From Chaunax sp. Z400 (Eukaryota > Chordata > Actinopteri > Lophiiformes > Chaunacidae): DNA of 64,000 nt. The stretch lies in NCBI GenBank assembly GCA_037577475.1, contig JBAGJB010000170.1, forward strand, positions 62,001 through 126,000. The letters are read 5' to 3'. The position numbers and the translations under genes are program-made. Below, piece after piece: positions 1 through 10,645 of the stretch (position 1 is the stretch's first letter; each line of letters opens with the position of its first letter). The notes under the pieces are model-generated. The model searched no databases. It was not told where the DNA came from and saw nothing but the letters and a program-made list of their open reading frames with translations.

Positions 1-29
1 CTATAGGTTTGTGTTGTTGTTCTATTGAT

Positions 30-59
30 CCTATAGGTTTGTGTTGTTGTTATAATGAG
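30..59. repeat. Canonical 30-bp monomer (example)
   Basis: This is the commonest type and ends in ATAATGAG. In 30-bp monomers the last 8-9 bases vary among a limited set of endings, for example TATATTGAG, TCTATTGAT, TCATATTGAG, ATAACGATC, TACACTGAG and TACATTGAG, while CCTATAGG and the T/G tract are nearly constant. The + frame starting at CCT reads P-I-G-L-C-C-C-Y-N-E and the - strand reads a T-T-T-Q-T-Y-R decapeptide. The other two frames on each strand carry a stop in every canonical monomer. Confidence 0.95.
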
Positions 60-84
60 CCTATAGGTTTGTGTTGTTATTTAG
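60..84. repeat. 25-bp monomer, stop-containing (example)
   Basis: This monomer lacks 5 bp in the T/G tract. It ends TATTTAG here; other 25-bp types end TATTGAG, TTTTGAG or TCTTGAG. It is not a multiple of three, and the TATTGAG form places TGA in the otherwise open + frame. This is the normal end of the open frames in the array. It recurs throughout the window, usually once every several hundred bases. Confidence 0.92.
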
Positions 85-672
85 CCTATAGGTTTGTGTT
101 GTTGTTATAATGACTCTATAGGTTTGTGTTGCTATATTGACCCTATAGGTTTGTGTTGTTGTTATAATGAGTCTATAGGTTTGTGTTGTTGTTATAACGA
201 TCCTATAGGTTTATGTGTTTGTCATATTGAGCCTATAGGTTTGTGTTGTTGTTATAATGAGTCTATAGGTTTGTGTTGTTGTTCTATTGAGTCTATAGGT
301 TTTATGTTTTTGTCATATTGAGCCTATAGGTTTTTGTTGTTATTCTATTGATCCTATAGGTTTGTGTTGTTGTTCTATTGATCCTATAGGTTTGTGGTGT
401 TGTCATATTGAGCCTATAGGTTTTTGTTGTTGTTCTATTGATCCTATTGGTTTGTGGTGTTGTTGTATTGATCCTATAGGTTTTTGTTGTTGTTATATTG
501 AGTCTATAGGTTTGTGTTGTTGTTATAATGAGCCTATAGGTTTGTGTTGTTATTGAGGCTATAGGTTTGTGTTGTTGTTCTATTGAGCCTATAGGTTTGT
601 GTTGTTGTTATAATGAGCCTATAGGTTTGTGTTGTTTTTGAGCCTATAGGTTTGTGTTGTTGTTATATTGAG

Positions 673-701
673 CCTATAGGTTTGTGTGTGGTGACATTGA
701 G
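673..701. repeat. 29-bp monomer, GTGTGTGG type (example)
   Basis: The T/G tract reads TGTGTGTGGTGAC instead of TGTTGTTGTTAT, giving 29 bp and a frame change. A sister type has GGTTAC in place of GGTGAC (for example near 7,995, 23,225 and 43,593). These monomers are useful landmarks because they occur at fixed places within the higher-order repeats. Confidence 0.92.
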
Positions 702-941
702 CCTATAGGTTTGTCTTGTTGTTATAATGAGCCTATAGGTTTGTGTTGTTGTTATAATGAGTCTATAGGTTTATGTTGTTGTTACACTGAGCCTATAGGT
801 TTGTGTTGTTGTTATAATGAGCCTATAGGTTTGTGCTGTTGTTCTATTGAGCCTATAGGTTTGTGTTGTTGTTATAATGAGCTTATAGGTTTGTGTTGTT
901 GTCATAATGACCCTATAGGTTTGTGTTGTTGTCATATTGAG

Positions 942-968
942 CCTATAGGTTTGTGTTGTTCTATTGAT
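942..968. repeat. 27-bp monomer (example)
   Basis: One TTG/TGT triplet is missing from the T/G tract. The two common 27-bp forms end TTCTATTGAT (here) and GCTATATTGA followed by C or G (for example in 118-150). Loss of one triplet is what replication slippage in a TGT run would give. Confidence 0.9.
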
Positions 969-1218
969 CCTATAGGTTTGTGTTGTTGTTATAATGAGCC
1001 TATAGGTTTGTGTTGTTGTTCTATTGAGCCTATAGGTTTGTGTTGTTGTTATCATGAGCCTATAGGTTTGTGTTGTTATTGAGCATATAGGTTTGTGTGT
1101 GGTGACATTGAGCCTATAGGTTTGTGTTGTTATTGAGCCTATAGGTTTGTGTTGTTATAATGAGAATATAGGTTTGTGTTGCTATATTGAGCCTATAGGT
1201 TTGTGTTGTTCTATTGAT

Positions 1219-1242
1219 CCTATAGGTTTGTGTTCTATTGAT
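1219..1242. repeat. 24-bp monomer (example)
   Basis: Two triplets are missing, so TGTG is followed directly by TTCTATTGAT. The form recurs at equivalent places of other blocks, for example near 3,198, 5,595, 8,727 and 20,870. It is therefore inherited within higher-order units and not a new event each time. Confidence 0.9.
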
Positions 1243-2050
1243 CCTATAGGTTTGTGTTGTTGTTCTATTGGTCCTATAGGTTTGTGGTGTTGTTGTATTG
1301 ATCCTATAGGTTTTTGTTGTTTTTATATTGAGTCTATAGGTTTGTGTTGTTGTTATAATGGGCCTATAGGTTTGTGTTGTTATTGAGGCTATAGGTTTGT
1401 GTTGTTGTTCGATTGAGCCTATAGGTTTGTGTTGTTGTTATAATGAGCCTATAGGTTTGTGTTGTTGTTATATTGAGCCTATAGGTTTGTGTTGTTATTG
1501 AGCCTATAGGTTTGTGTTGTTGTTATATTGAGCCTATAGGTTTGTGTGTGGTGACATTGAGCCTATAGGTTTGTCTTGTTGTTATAATGAGCCTATAGGT
1601 TTGTGTTGTTGTTACACTGAGCCTATAGGTTTGTGTTGTTGTTATAATGAGCCTATAGGTTTGTGTTGTTCTATTGAGCCTATAGGTTTGTGTTGTTGTT
1701 ATAATGAGCCTATAGGTTTGTGTTGTTATTGAGCCTATAGGTTTGTGTTGTTATTGAGCCTATAGGTTTGTGTTGTTGTTCTATTGAGTCTATAGGTTTG
1801 TGTTGTTGTTCTATTGATCCTATAGGTTTGTGTTGTTGTTATAATGAGCCTATAGGTTTGTGTTGTTATTTAGCCTATAGGTTTGTGTTGTTGTTATAAT
1901 GACTCTATAGGTTTGTGTTGCTATATTGACCCTATAGGTTTGTCTTGTTGTTATAATGAGTCTATAGGTTTGTGTTGTTGTTATAACGATGCTATAGGTT
2001 TATGTGTTTGTCATATTGAGCCTATAGGTTTGTGTTGTTGTTATAATGAG

Positions 2051-2081
2051 TCTATTGGTTTTATGTGTTTGTCATATTGAG
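2051..2081. repeat. 31-bp monomer, TTTTATG type (example)
   Basis: This monomer has TCTATTGG in place of CCTATAGG and one extra T (GGTTTTATGTG), followed by TTTGTCATATTGAG. It is one base longer than canonical and shifts frame. It recurs near 4,335, 6,305, 10,915, 11,030, 12,440, 19,435, 24,930, 26,795, 32,290 and 34,645. A related form with TTTTATGTTTTTG lies near 300, 22,750, 30,110 and 36,630. Confidence 0.9.
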
Positions 2082-3870
2082 CCTATAGGTTTTTGTTGTT
2101 GTTGTATTGATCCTATAGGATTGTGTTGTTGTTCTATTGATCCTATAGGTTTGTGGTGTTGTCATATTGAGCCTATAGGTTTGTGTTGTTGTTCTATTGA
2201 TCCTATTGGTTTGTGTTGTTGTTATAATGACTCTATAGGTTTGTGTTGTTACACTGAGCCTATAGGTTTGTGTTGTTGTTATAATGAGCCTATAGGTTTT
2301 TGCTGTTGTTATAATGAGCCTATAGGTTTGTGCTGTTGTTCTATTGAGCCTATAGGTTTGTGTTGTTGTTCTAATGAGCTTATCGGTTTGTGTTGGTTAT
2401 ATTGAGCCTATAGGTTTGTGTTGTTGTCATAATGACCCTATAGGTTTTTGTTGTTGTTATATTGAGCCTATGGGTTTGTGTTGTTATTCTATTGAGAATA
2501 TAGGTTTGTGTTGCTATATTCAGCCTATAGGTTTGTGTTGTTGTTATAATGAGCCTATAGGTTTGTGTTGTTATTGAGGCTATAGGTTTGTGTTGTTGTT
2601 CTATTGAGCCTATAGGTTTGTGTTGTTGTTATAATGAGCCTATAGGTTTGTGTTGTTTTTGAGCCTATAGGTTTGTGTTGTTGTTATATTGAGCCTATAG
2701 GTTTGTGTGTGGTGACATTGAGCCTATAGGTTTGTCTTGTTGTTATAATGAGCCTATAGGTTTGTGTTGTTGTTAGAATGAGTCTATAGGTTTGTGTTGT
2801 TGTTACACTGAGCCTATAGGTTTGTGTTGTTGTTATAATGAGCCTATAGGTTTGTGCTGTTGTTCTATTGAGCCTATACGTTTGTGTTGTTGTTATAATG
2901 AGCTTATAGGTTTGTGTTGTTGTCATAATGACCCTATAGGTTTGTGTTGTTGTCATATTGAGCCTATAGGTTTGTGTTGTTCTATTGATCCTATAGGTTT
3001 GTGTTGTTGTATTAATGAGCCTATAGGTTTGTGTTGTTGTTCTATTGAGCCTATAGGTTTGTGTTGTTATTGAGCCTATAGGTTTGTGTGGTGACATTGA
3101 GCCTATAGGTTTGTGTTGTTATTGAGCCTATAGGTTTGTGTTGTTGTTATAATGAGAATATAGGTTTGTGTTGCTATATTGAGCCTATAGGTTTGTGTTC
3201 TATTGATCCTATAGGTTTGTGTTGTTGTTCTATTGGTCCTATAGGTTTGTGGTGTTGTTCTATTGGTCCTATAGGTTTGTGGTGTTGTTGTATTGATCCT
3301 ATAGGTTTTTGTTGTTTTTATATTGAGTCTATAGGTTTGTGTTGTTGTTATAATGGGCCTATAGGTTTGTGTTGTTATTGAGGCTATAGGTTTGTGTTGT
3401 TGTTCGATTGAGCCTATAGGTTTGTGTTGTTGTTATAATGAGCCTATAGGTTTGTGTTGTTGTTATATTGAGCCTATAGGTTTGTGTTGTTATTGAGCCT
3501 ATAGGTTTGTGTTGTTGTTATATTGAGCCTATAGGTTTGTGTGTGGTGACATTGAGCCTATAGGTTTGTCTTGTTGTTATAATGAGCCTATAGGTTTGTG
3601 TTGTTGTTATAATGAGCCTATAGGTTTGTGTTGTTCTATTGAGCCTATAGGTTTGTGTTGTTGTTATAATGAGCCTATAGGTTTGTGTTGTTATTGAGCC
3701 TATAGGTTTGTGTTGTTGTTCTATTGAGTCTATAGGTTTGTGTTGTTGTTCTATTGATCCTATAGGTTTGTGTTGTTGTTATAATGAGCCTATAGGTTTG
3801 TGTTGTTATTTAGCCTATAGGTTTGTGTTGTTGTTATAATGACTCTATAGGTTTGTGTTGCTATATTGAC

Positions 3871-5840
3871 CCTATAGGTTTGTGTTGCTATATTGACCCT
3901 ATAGGTTTGTGTTGTTGTTATAATGAGTCTATAGGTTTGTGTTGTTGTTACACTGAGCCTATAGGTTTGTGTTGTTGTTATAATGAGCCTATAGGTTTGT
4001 GTTGTTGTTATAATGAGCCTATAGGTTTGTGTTGTTATTGAGCCTATAGGTTTGTGTTGTTGTTCTATTGAGTCTATAGGTTTGTGTTGTTGTTCTATTG
4101 ATCCTATAGGTTTGTGTTGTTGTTATAATGAGCCTATAGGTTTGTGTTGTTATTTAGCCTATAGGTTTGTGTTGTTGTTATAATGACTCTATAGGTTTGT
4201 GTTGCTATATTGACCCTATAGGTTTGTGTTGTTGTTATAATGAGTCTATAGGTTTGTGTTGTTGTTATAACGATGCTATAGGTTTATGTGTTTGTCATAT
4301 TGAGCCTATAGGTTTGTGTTGTTGTTATAATGAGTCTATTGGTTTTATGTGTTTGTCATATTGAGCCTATAGGTTTTTGTTGTTGTTCTATTGATCCTAT
4401 AGGTTTGTGTTGTTGTTCTATTGATCCTATAGGTTTGTGGTGTTGTCATATTGATCCTATAGGTTTGTGTTGTTGTTCTATTGATCCTATTGGTTTGTGT
4501 TGTTGTTCTATTGATCCTATTGGTTTGTGTTGTTGTTATAATGACTCTATAGGTTTGTGTTGTTGTTACACTGAGCCTATAGGTTTGTGTTGTTGTTATA
4601 ATGAGCCTATAGGTTTTTGCTGTTGTTATAATGAGCCTATAGGTTTGTGCTGTTGTTCTATTGAGCCTATAGGTTTGTGTTGTTGTTATAATGAGCTTAT
4701 CGGTTTGTGTTGTTGTTATATTGAGCCTATGGGTTTGTGTTGTTATTCTATTGAGAATATAGGTTTGTGTTGCTATATTCAGCCTATAGGTTTGTGTTGT
4801 TGTTACATTGAGCCCATAGGTTTGTGTTGTTGTTATAATGAGCCTATAGGTTTGTGTTGTTATTGAGCCTATAGGTTTGTGTTGTTGTTATAATGAGCTT
4901 ATCGGTTTGTGTTGTTGTTATATTGAGCCTATGGGTTTGTGTTGTTATTCTATTGAGAATATAGGTTTGTGTTGCTATATTCAGCCTATAGGTTTGTGTT
5001 GTTGTTACATTGAGCCTATAGGTTTGTCTTGTTGTTATAATGAGCCTATAGGTTTGTGTTGTTGTTATAATGAGAATATAGGTTTGTGTTGCTATATTGA
5101 GCCTATAGGTTTGTGTTGTTGTTACATTGAGCCTATAGGTTTGTGTTGTTGTTACATTGAGCCTATAGGTTTGTGTTGTTGTTACATTGAGCCCATAGTT
5201 TTGTGTTGTTGTTATAATGACCCTATAGGTTTATGTTGTTGTTATAATGATCCTCTAGGTTTGTGTTGTTGTTATATTGAGCCTATAGGTTTGTGTTGTT
5301 GTTATATTGAGCCTATAGGTTTGTGTTGTTGTTATAATGAGCCTATAGGAATGTGTTGTTGTTATAATGACTCTATAGGTTTGTGTTATTGTTATATTGA
5401 GCCTATAGGTTTGTGTTGTTGTCATATTGAGCCTATAGGTTTGTGTTGTTGTTATAATGAGTGTATAGGTTTGTGTTGTTGTTATAATGAGTGTATAGGT
5501 TTGTGTTGTTGTTATAATGAGTGTATAGGTTTGTGTTGTTGTTATAATGAGTCTATAGGTTTGTGTGTTTGTCATATTGAGCCTATAGGTTTGTGTTCTA
5601 TTGATCCTATAGGTTTGTGGTGTTGTTGTATTGATCCTATAGGTTTTTGTTGTTGTTATATTGAGTCTATAGGTTTTTGTTGTTGTTCTATTGATCCTAT
5701 TGGTTTGTGGTGTTGTTGTATTGATCCTATAGGTTTTTGTTGTTGTTATATTGAGGCTATAGGTTTGTGTTGTTATTGAGGCTATAGGTTTGTGTTGTTG
5801 TTCTATTGAGCCTATAGGTTTGTGTTGTTGTTATAATGAC
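3871..5840. repeat. 1,970-bp higher-order unit, copy 1 (family I)
   Basis: This is the first of two adjacent copies. Landmarks repeat at exactly +1,970 bp: the CACTGAG monomer at 3,951 and 5,921, the 31-bp monomer near 4,335 and 6,305, and the open frames at 4,877-5,779 and 6,847-7,749, whose translations are identical. The left edge is where a CTATATTGAC monomer pair in copy 1 stops matching the ATAATGAC monomer in copy 2. It contains the family I core: several TTACATTGAG monomers in a row, then CCTCTAGG at 5,252-5,259, CCTATAGGAATG, and three GAGTGTATAGG monomers in a row. Confidence 0.9.
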
Positions 5841-7810
5841 TCTATAGGTTTGTGTTGCTATATTGACCCTATAGGTTTGTGTTGTTGTTATAATGAGTCT
5901 ATAGGTTTGTGTTGTTGTTACACTGAGCCTATAGGTTTGTGTTGTTGTTATAATGAGCCTATAGGTTTGTGTTGTTGTTATAATGAGCCTATAGGTTTGT
6001 GTTGTTATTGAGCCTATAGGTTTGTGTTGTTGTTCTATTGAGTCTATAGGTTTGTGTTGTTGTTCTATTGATCCTATAGGTTTGTGTTGTTGTTATAATG
6101 AGCCTATAGGTTTGTGTTGTTATTTAGCCTATAGGTTTGTGTTGTTGTTATAATGACTCTATAGGTTTGTGTTGCTATATTGACCCTATAGGTTTGTGTT
6201 GTTGTTATAATGAGTCTATAGGTTTGTGTTGTTGTTATAACGATGCTATAGGTTTATGTGTTTGTCATATTGAGCCTATAGGTTTGTGTTGTTGTTATAA
6301 TGAGTCTATTGGTTTTATGTGTTTGTCATATTGAGCCTATAGGTTTTTGTTGTTGTTCTATTGATCCTATAGGTTTGTGTTGTTGTTCTATTGATCCTAT
6401 AGGTTTGTGGTGTTGTCATATTGATCCTATAGGTTTGTGTTGTTGTTCTATTGATCCTATTGGTTTGTGTTGTTGTTCTATTGATCCTATTGGTTTGTGT
6501 TGTTGTTATAATGACTCTATAGGTTTGTGTTGTTGTTACACTGAGCCTATAGGTTTGTGTTGTTGTTATAATGAGCCTATAGGTTTTTGCTGTTGTTATA
6601 ATGAGCCTATAGGTTTGTGCTGTTGTTCTATTGAGCCTATAGGTTTGTGTTGTTGTTATAATGAGCTTATCGGTTTGTGTTGTTGTTATATTGAGCCTAT
6701 GGGTTTGTGTTGTTATTCTATTGAGAATATAGGTTTGTGTTGCTATATTCAGCCTATAGGTTTGTGTTGTTGTTACATTGAGCCCATAGGTTTGTGTTGT
6801 TGTTATAATGAGCCTATAGGTTTGTGTTGTTATTGAGCCTATAGGTTTGTGTTGTTGTTATAATGAGCTTATCGGTTTGTGTTGTTGTTATATTGAGCCT
6901 ATGGGTTTGTGTTGTTATTCTATTGAGAATATAGGTTTGTGTTGCTATATTCAGCCTATAGGTTTGTGTTGTTGTTACATTGAGCCTATAGGTTTGTCTT
7001 GTTGTTATAATGAGCCTATAGGTTTGTGTTGTTGTTATAATGAGAATATAGGTTTGTGTTGCTATATTGAGCCTATAGGTTTGTGTTGTTGTTACATTGA
7101 GCCTATAGGTTTGTGTTGTTGTTACATTGAGCCTATAGGTTTGTGTTGTTGTTACATTGAGCCCATAGTTTTGTGTTGTTGTTATAATGACCCTATAGGT
7201 TTATGTTGTTGTTATAATGATCCTCTAGGTTTGTGTTGTTGTTATATTGAGCCTATAGGTTTGTGTTGTTGTTATATTGAGCCTATAGGTTTGTGTTGTT
7301 GTTATAATGAGCCTATAGGAATGTGTTGTTGTTATAATGACTCTATAGGTTTGTGTTATTGTTATATTGAGCCTATAGGTTTGTGTTGTTGTCATATTGA
7401 GCCTATAGGTTTGTGTTGTTGTTATAATGAGTGTATAGGTTTGTGTTGTTGTTATAATGAGTGTATAGGTTTGTGTTGTTGTTATAATGAGTGTATAGGT
7501 TTGTGTTGTTGTTATAATGAGTCTATAGGTTTGTGTGTTTGTCATATTGAGCCTATAGGTTTGTGTTCTATTGATCCTATAGGTTTGTGGTGTTGTTGTA
7601 TTGATCCTATAGGTTTTTGTTGTTGTTATATTGAGTCTATAGGTTTTTGTTGTTGTTCTATTGATCCTATTGGTTTGTGGTGTTGTTGTATTGATCCTAT
7701 AGGTTTTTGTTGTTGTTATATTGAGGCTATAGGTTTGTGTTGTTATTGAGGCTATAGGTTTGTGTTGTTGTTCTATTGAGCCTATAGGTTTGTGTTGTTG
7801 TTATAATGAG
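5841..7810. repeat. 1,970-bp higher-order unit, copy 2 (family I)
   Basis: This is the second copy of the unit above. It matches base for base wherever I compared landmarks and translated frames. Homology ends near 7,806, where ATAATGACTC in copy 1 is replaced by ATAATGAGCC. Lack of differences across about 2 kb of fast-evolving satellite implies a very recent tandem duplication or conversion, or an assembly duplication. Confidence 0.88.
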
Positions 7811-9540
7811 CCTATAGGTTTGTGTTGTTTTTGAGCCTATAGGTTTGTGCTGTTGTTATATTGAGCCTATAGGTTTGTGCTGTTGTTATATTGAGCCTAT
7901 AGGTTTGTGTTGTTGTTCTATTGATCCTATAGGTTTGTGTTGTTGTTCTATTGATCCTATAGGTTTGTGTTGTTGTTATAATGAGTCTATAGGTTTGTGT
8001 GTGGTTACATTGAGCCTATAGGTTTGTGTTGTTGTTATAATGAGCCTATAGGTTTGTGTAGTTGTTATAATGACTCTATAGGTTTGTGTTGTTGTTATAT
8101 TGAGCCTATAGGTTTGTGTTGTTGTCATTATGACCCTATAGGTTTGTGTTGTTGTCATATTGAGCCTATAGGTTTGTGTTGTTCTATTGATCCTATAGGT
8201 TTGTGTTGTTGTTATAATGAGCCTATAGGTTTGTGTTGTTGTTCTATTGATCCTATAGGTTTGTGTTGTTGTTATAATGAGTCTATAGGTTTGTGTGTGG
8301 TTACATTGAGCCTATAGGTTTGTGTTGTTGTTATAATGAGCCTATAGGTTTGTGTAGTTGTTATAATGACTCTATAGGTTTGTGTTGTTGTTATATTGAG
8401 CCTATAGGTTTGTGTTGTTGTCATTATGACCCTATAGGTTTGTGTAGTTGTCATATTGAGCCTATAGGTTTGTGTTGTTCTATTGATCCTATAGGTTTGT
8501 GTTGTTGTTATAATGAGCCTATAGGTTTGTGTTGTTGTTCTATTGAGCCTATAGGTTTGTGTTGTTGTTATCATGAGCCTATAGGTTTGTGTTGTTATTG
8601 AGCATATAGGTTTGTGTGTGGTGACATTGAGCCTATAGGTTTGTGTTGTTATTGAGCCTATAGGTTTGTGTTGTTGTTATAATGAGAATATAGGTTTGTG
8701 TTGCTATATTGAGCCTATAGGTTTGTGTTCTATTGATCCTATAGGTTTGTGTTGTTGTTCTATTGGTCCTATAGGTTTGTGGTGTTGTTGTATTGATCCT
8801 ATAGGTTTTTGTTGTTTTTATATTGAGTCTATAGGTTTGTGTTGTTGTTATAATGGGCCTATAGGTTTGTGTTGTTATTGAGCCTATAGGTTTGTGTGTG
8901 GTGACATTGAGCCTATAGGTTTGTCTTGTTGTTATAATGAGCCTATAGGTTTGTGTTGTTGTTATAATGAGCCTATAGGTTTGTGTTGTTGTTATAATGA
9001 GAATATAGGTTTGTGTTGCTATATTGAGCCTATAGGTTTGTGTTGTTGTTACATTGAGCCCATAGTTTTGCGGTGTTGTCATATTGAGCCTATAGGTTTG
9101 TGTTGTTGTTCTATTGAGTCTATAGGTTTGTGTTGTTGTTCTATTGATCCTATAGGTTTGTGTTGTTGTTATAATGAGCCTATAGGTTTGTGTTGTTATT
9201 TAGCCTATAGGTTTGTGTTGTTGTTATAATGACTCTATAGGTTTGTGTTGCTATATTGACCCTATAGGTTTGTGTTGTTGTTATAATGAGTCTATAGGTT
9301 TGTGTTGTTGTTACACTGAGCCTATAGGTTTGTGTTGTTGTTATAATGAGCCTATAGGTTTGTGTTGTTGTTATAATGAGCCTATAGGTTTGTGTTGTTG
9401 TTATAATGAGCCTATAGGTTTGTGTTGTTATTGAGCCTATAGGTTTGTGTTGTTGTTCTATTGAGTCTATAGGTTTGTGTTGTTGTTCTATTGATCCTAT
9501 AGGTTTGTGTTGTTGTTATAATGAGCCTATAGGTTTGTGT
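7645..9540. repeat. Recurring ~1.9-kb block, copy at 7.6 kb
   Basis: This block matches 22,874 onward at a constant offset of 15,229 bp up to about 9,330, then differs by one 30-bp monomer. Further copies start near 30,236 and 36,757. It contains a characteristic pair of GTGCTGTTGTTATATTGAG monomers near 7,845-7,900, a nested 296-bp tandem duplication (next entry), a GCATATAGG monomer near 8,600 and a TTTTGCGGTG monomer near 9,065. Part of it (about 8,700-9,100) is repeated at +924 bp (about 9,624-10,024). Confidence 0.85.
7978..8540. repeat. Nested 296-bp tandem duplication (10 monomers)
   Basis: The 29-bp GTGTGTGGTTAC monomer at about 7,995 recurs at 8,291, 296 bp on, with the same order of monomers after it. 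296 equals one 29-bp, one 27-bp and eight 30-bp monomers. The same 296-bp doubling is present at about 23,226/23,522, 30,588/30,884 and 37,109/37,405. It therefore predates the amplification of the larger block. Confidence 0.85.
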
Positions 9541-9746
9541 TGTTGTTATAATGAGCCTATAGGTTTGTGTTGTTATTTAGCCTATAGGTTTGTGTTGTTG
9601 TTATAATGACTCTATAGGTTTGTGTTGCTATATTGAGCCTATAGGTTTGTGTTCTATTGATCCTATAGGTTTGTGTTGTTGTTCTATTGGTCCTATAGGT
9701 TTGTGGTGTTGTTGTATTGATCCTATAGGTTTTTGTTGTTTTTATA

Positions 9747-10346
9747 TTGAGTCTATAGGTTTGTGTTGTTGTTATAATGGGCCTATAGGTTTGTGTTGTT
9801 ATTGAGCCTATAGGTTTGTGTGTGGTGACATTGAGCCTATAGGTTTGTCTTGTTGTTATAATGAGCCTATAGGTTTGTGTTGTTGTTATAATGAGCCTAT
9901 AGGTTTGTGTTGTTGTTATAATGAGAATATAGGTTTGTGTTGCTATATTGAGCCTATAGGTTTGTGTTGTTGTTACATTGAGCCCATAGTTTTGCGGTGT
10001 TGTCATATTGAGCCTATAGGTTTGTGTTGTTGTTATATTGAGTCTATAGGTTTGTGTTGTTGTTATAATGGGCCTATAGGTTTGTGTTGTTATTGAGCCT
10101 ATAGGTTTGTGTGTGGTGACATTGAGCCTATAGGTTTGTCTTGTTGTTATAATGAGCCTATAGGTTTGTGTTGTTGTTATAATGAGCCTATAGGTTTGTG
10201 TTGTTGTTATAATGAGAATATAGGTTTGTGTTGCTATATTGAGCCTATAGGTTTGTGTTGTTGTTACATTGAGCCCATAGTTTTGCGGTGTTGTCATATT
10301 GAGCCTATAGGTTTGTGTTGTTGTTATATTGAGTCTATAGGTTTGT
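9747..10346. repeat. 291-bp tandem duplication (two copies)
   Basis: The 29-bp GGTGAC monomer at 9,818 recurs at 10,109, and the following CATAGTTTTGCGGTG monomer recurs at the same 291-bp spacing. The left limit is the shared ATTGAGTC; the right limit is where ATAATGGG gives way to TCTATTGAT. The adjacent sequence on both sides (9,540-9,747 and 10,346-10,646) is ordinary monomers resembling 24,370-24,700. Confidence 0.85.
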
Positions 10347-10645
10347 GTTGTTGTTCTATTGATCCTATAGGTTTGTGTTGTTGTTATAATGAGCCTATAG
10401 GTTTGTGTTGTTATTTAGCCTATAGGTTTGTGTTGTTGTTATAATGACTCTATAGGTTTGTGTTGCTATATTGACCCTATAGGTTTGTGTTGTTGTTATA
10501 ATGAGTCTATAGGTTTGTGTTGTTGTTACACTGAGCCTATAGGTTTGTGTTGTTGTTATAATGAGCCTATAGGTTTGTGTTGTTGTTATAATGAGCCTAT
10601 AGGTTTGTGTTGTTATTGAGCCTATAGGTTTGTGTTGTTGTTCTA

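Larger units (their letters stand above)
1..510. repeat. Leading edge of window, mixed monomers
   Basis: This segment holds monomers only, including 27-bp CTATATTGAC, 31-bp TTTTATGTTTTTG and GGTGTTG types. The order from about 85 to 500 resembles 22,550-22,960 and the matching parts of the 7,362-bp units. I see no gene or unique sequence. Confidence 0.8.
510..3870. repeat. Diverged ~2.0-kb-period duplication (two copies of a ~1.4-kb block)
   Basis: The order of monomer types in about 510-1,930 is repeated in about 2,530-3,870, starting at an offset of 2,021 bp (the GTG of the 29-bp monomer at 684 matches 2,705) and falling to about 1,940 bp by 1,883/3,823. The offset changes because whole monomers have been lost or gained. 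Point differences are more frequent than in the duplications to the right, for example CCTATACG near 2,873 and TTAGAATGAG near 2,773. This looks like an older duplication than its neighbours. The stretch between the copies (about 1,930-2,530) resembles 4,170-4,870. Confidence 0.8.

Noticed and set aside
9557..10297. Minus-strand Thr-rich open frames as genes (longest 246 codons)
   Set aside because: They are the reverse complement of the same monomers. One frame per strand is open only because most monomers are multiples of three. There are no start context, domain or conserved ends.
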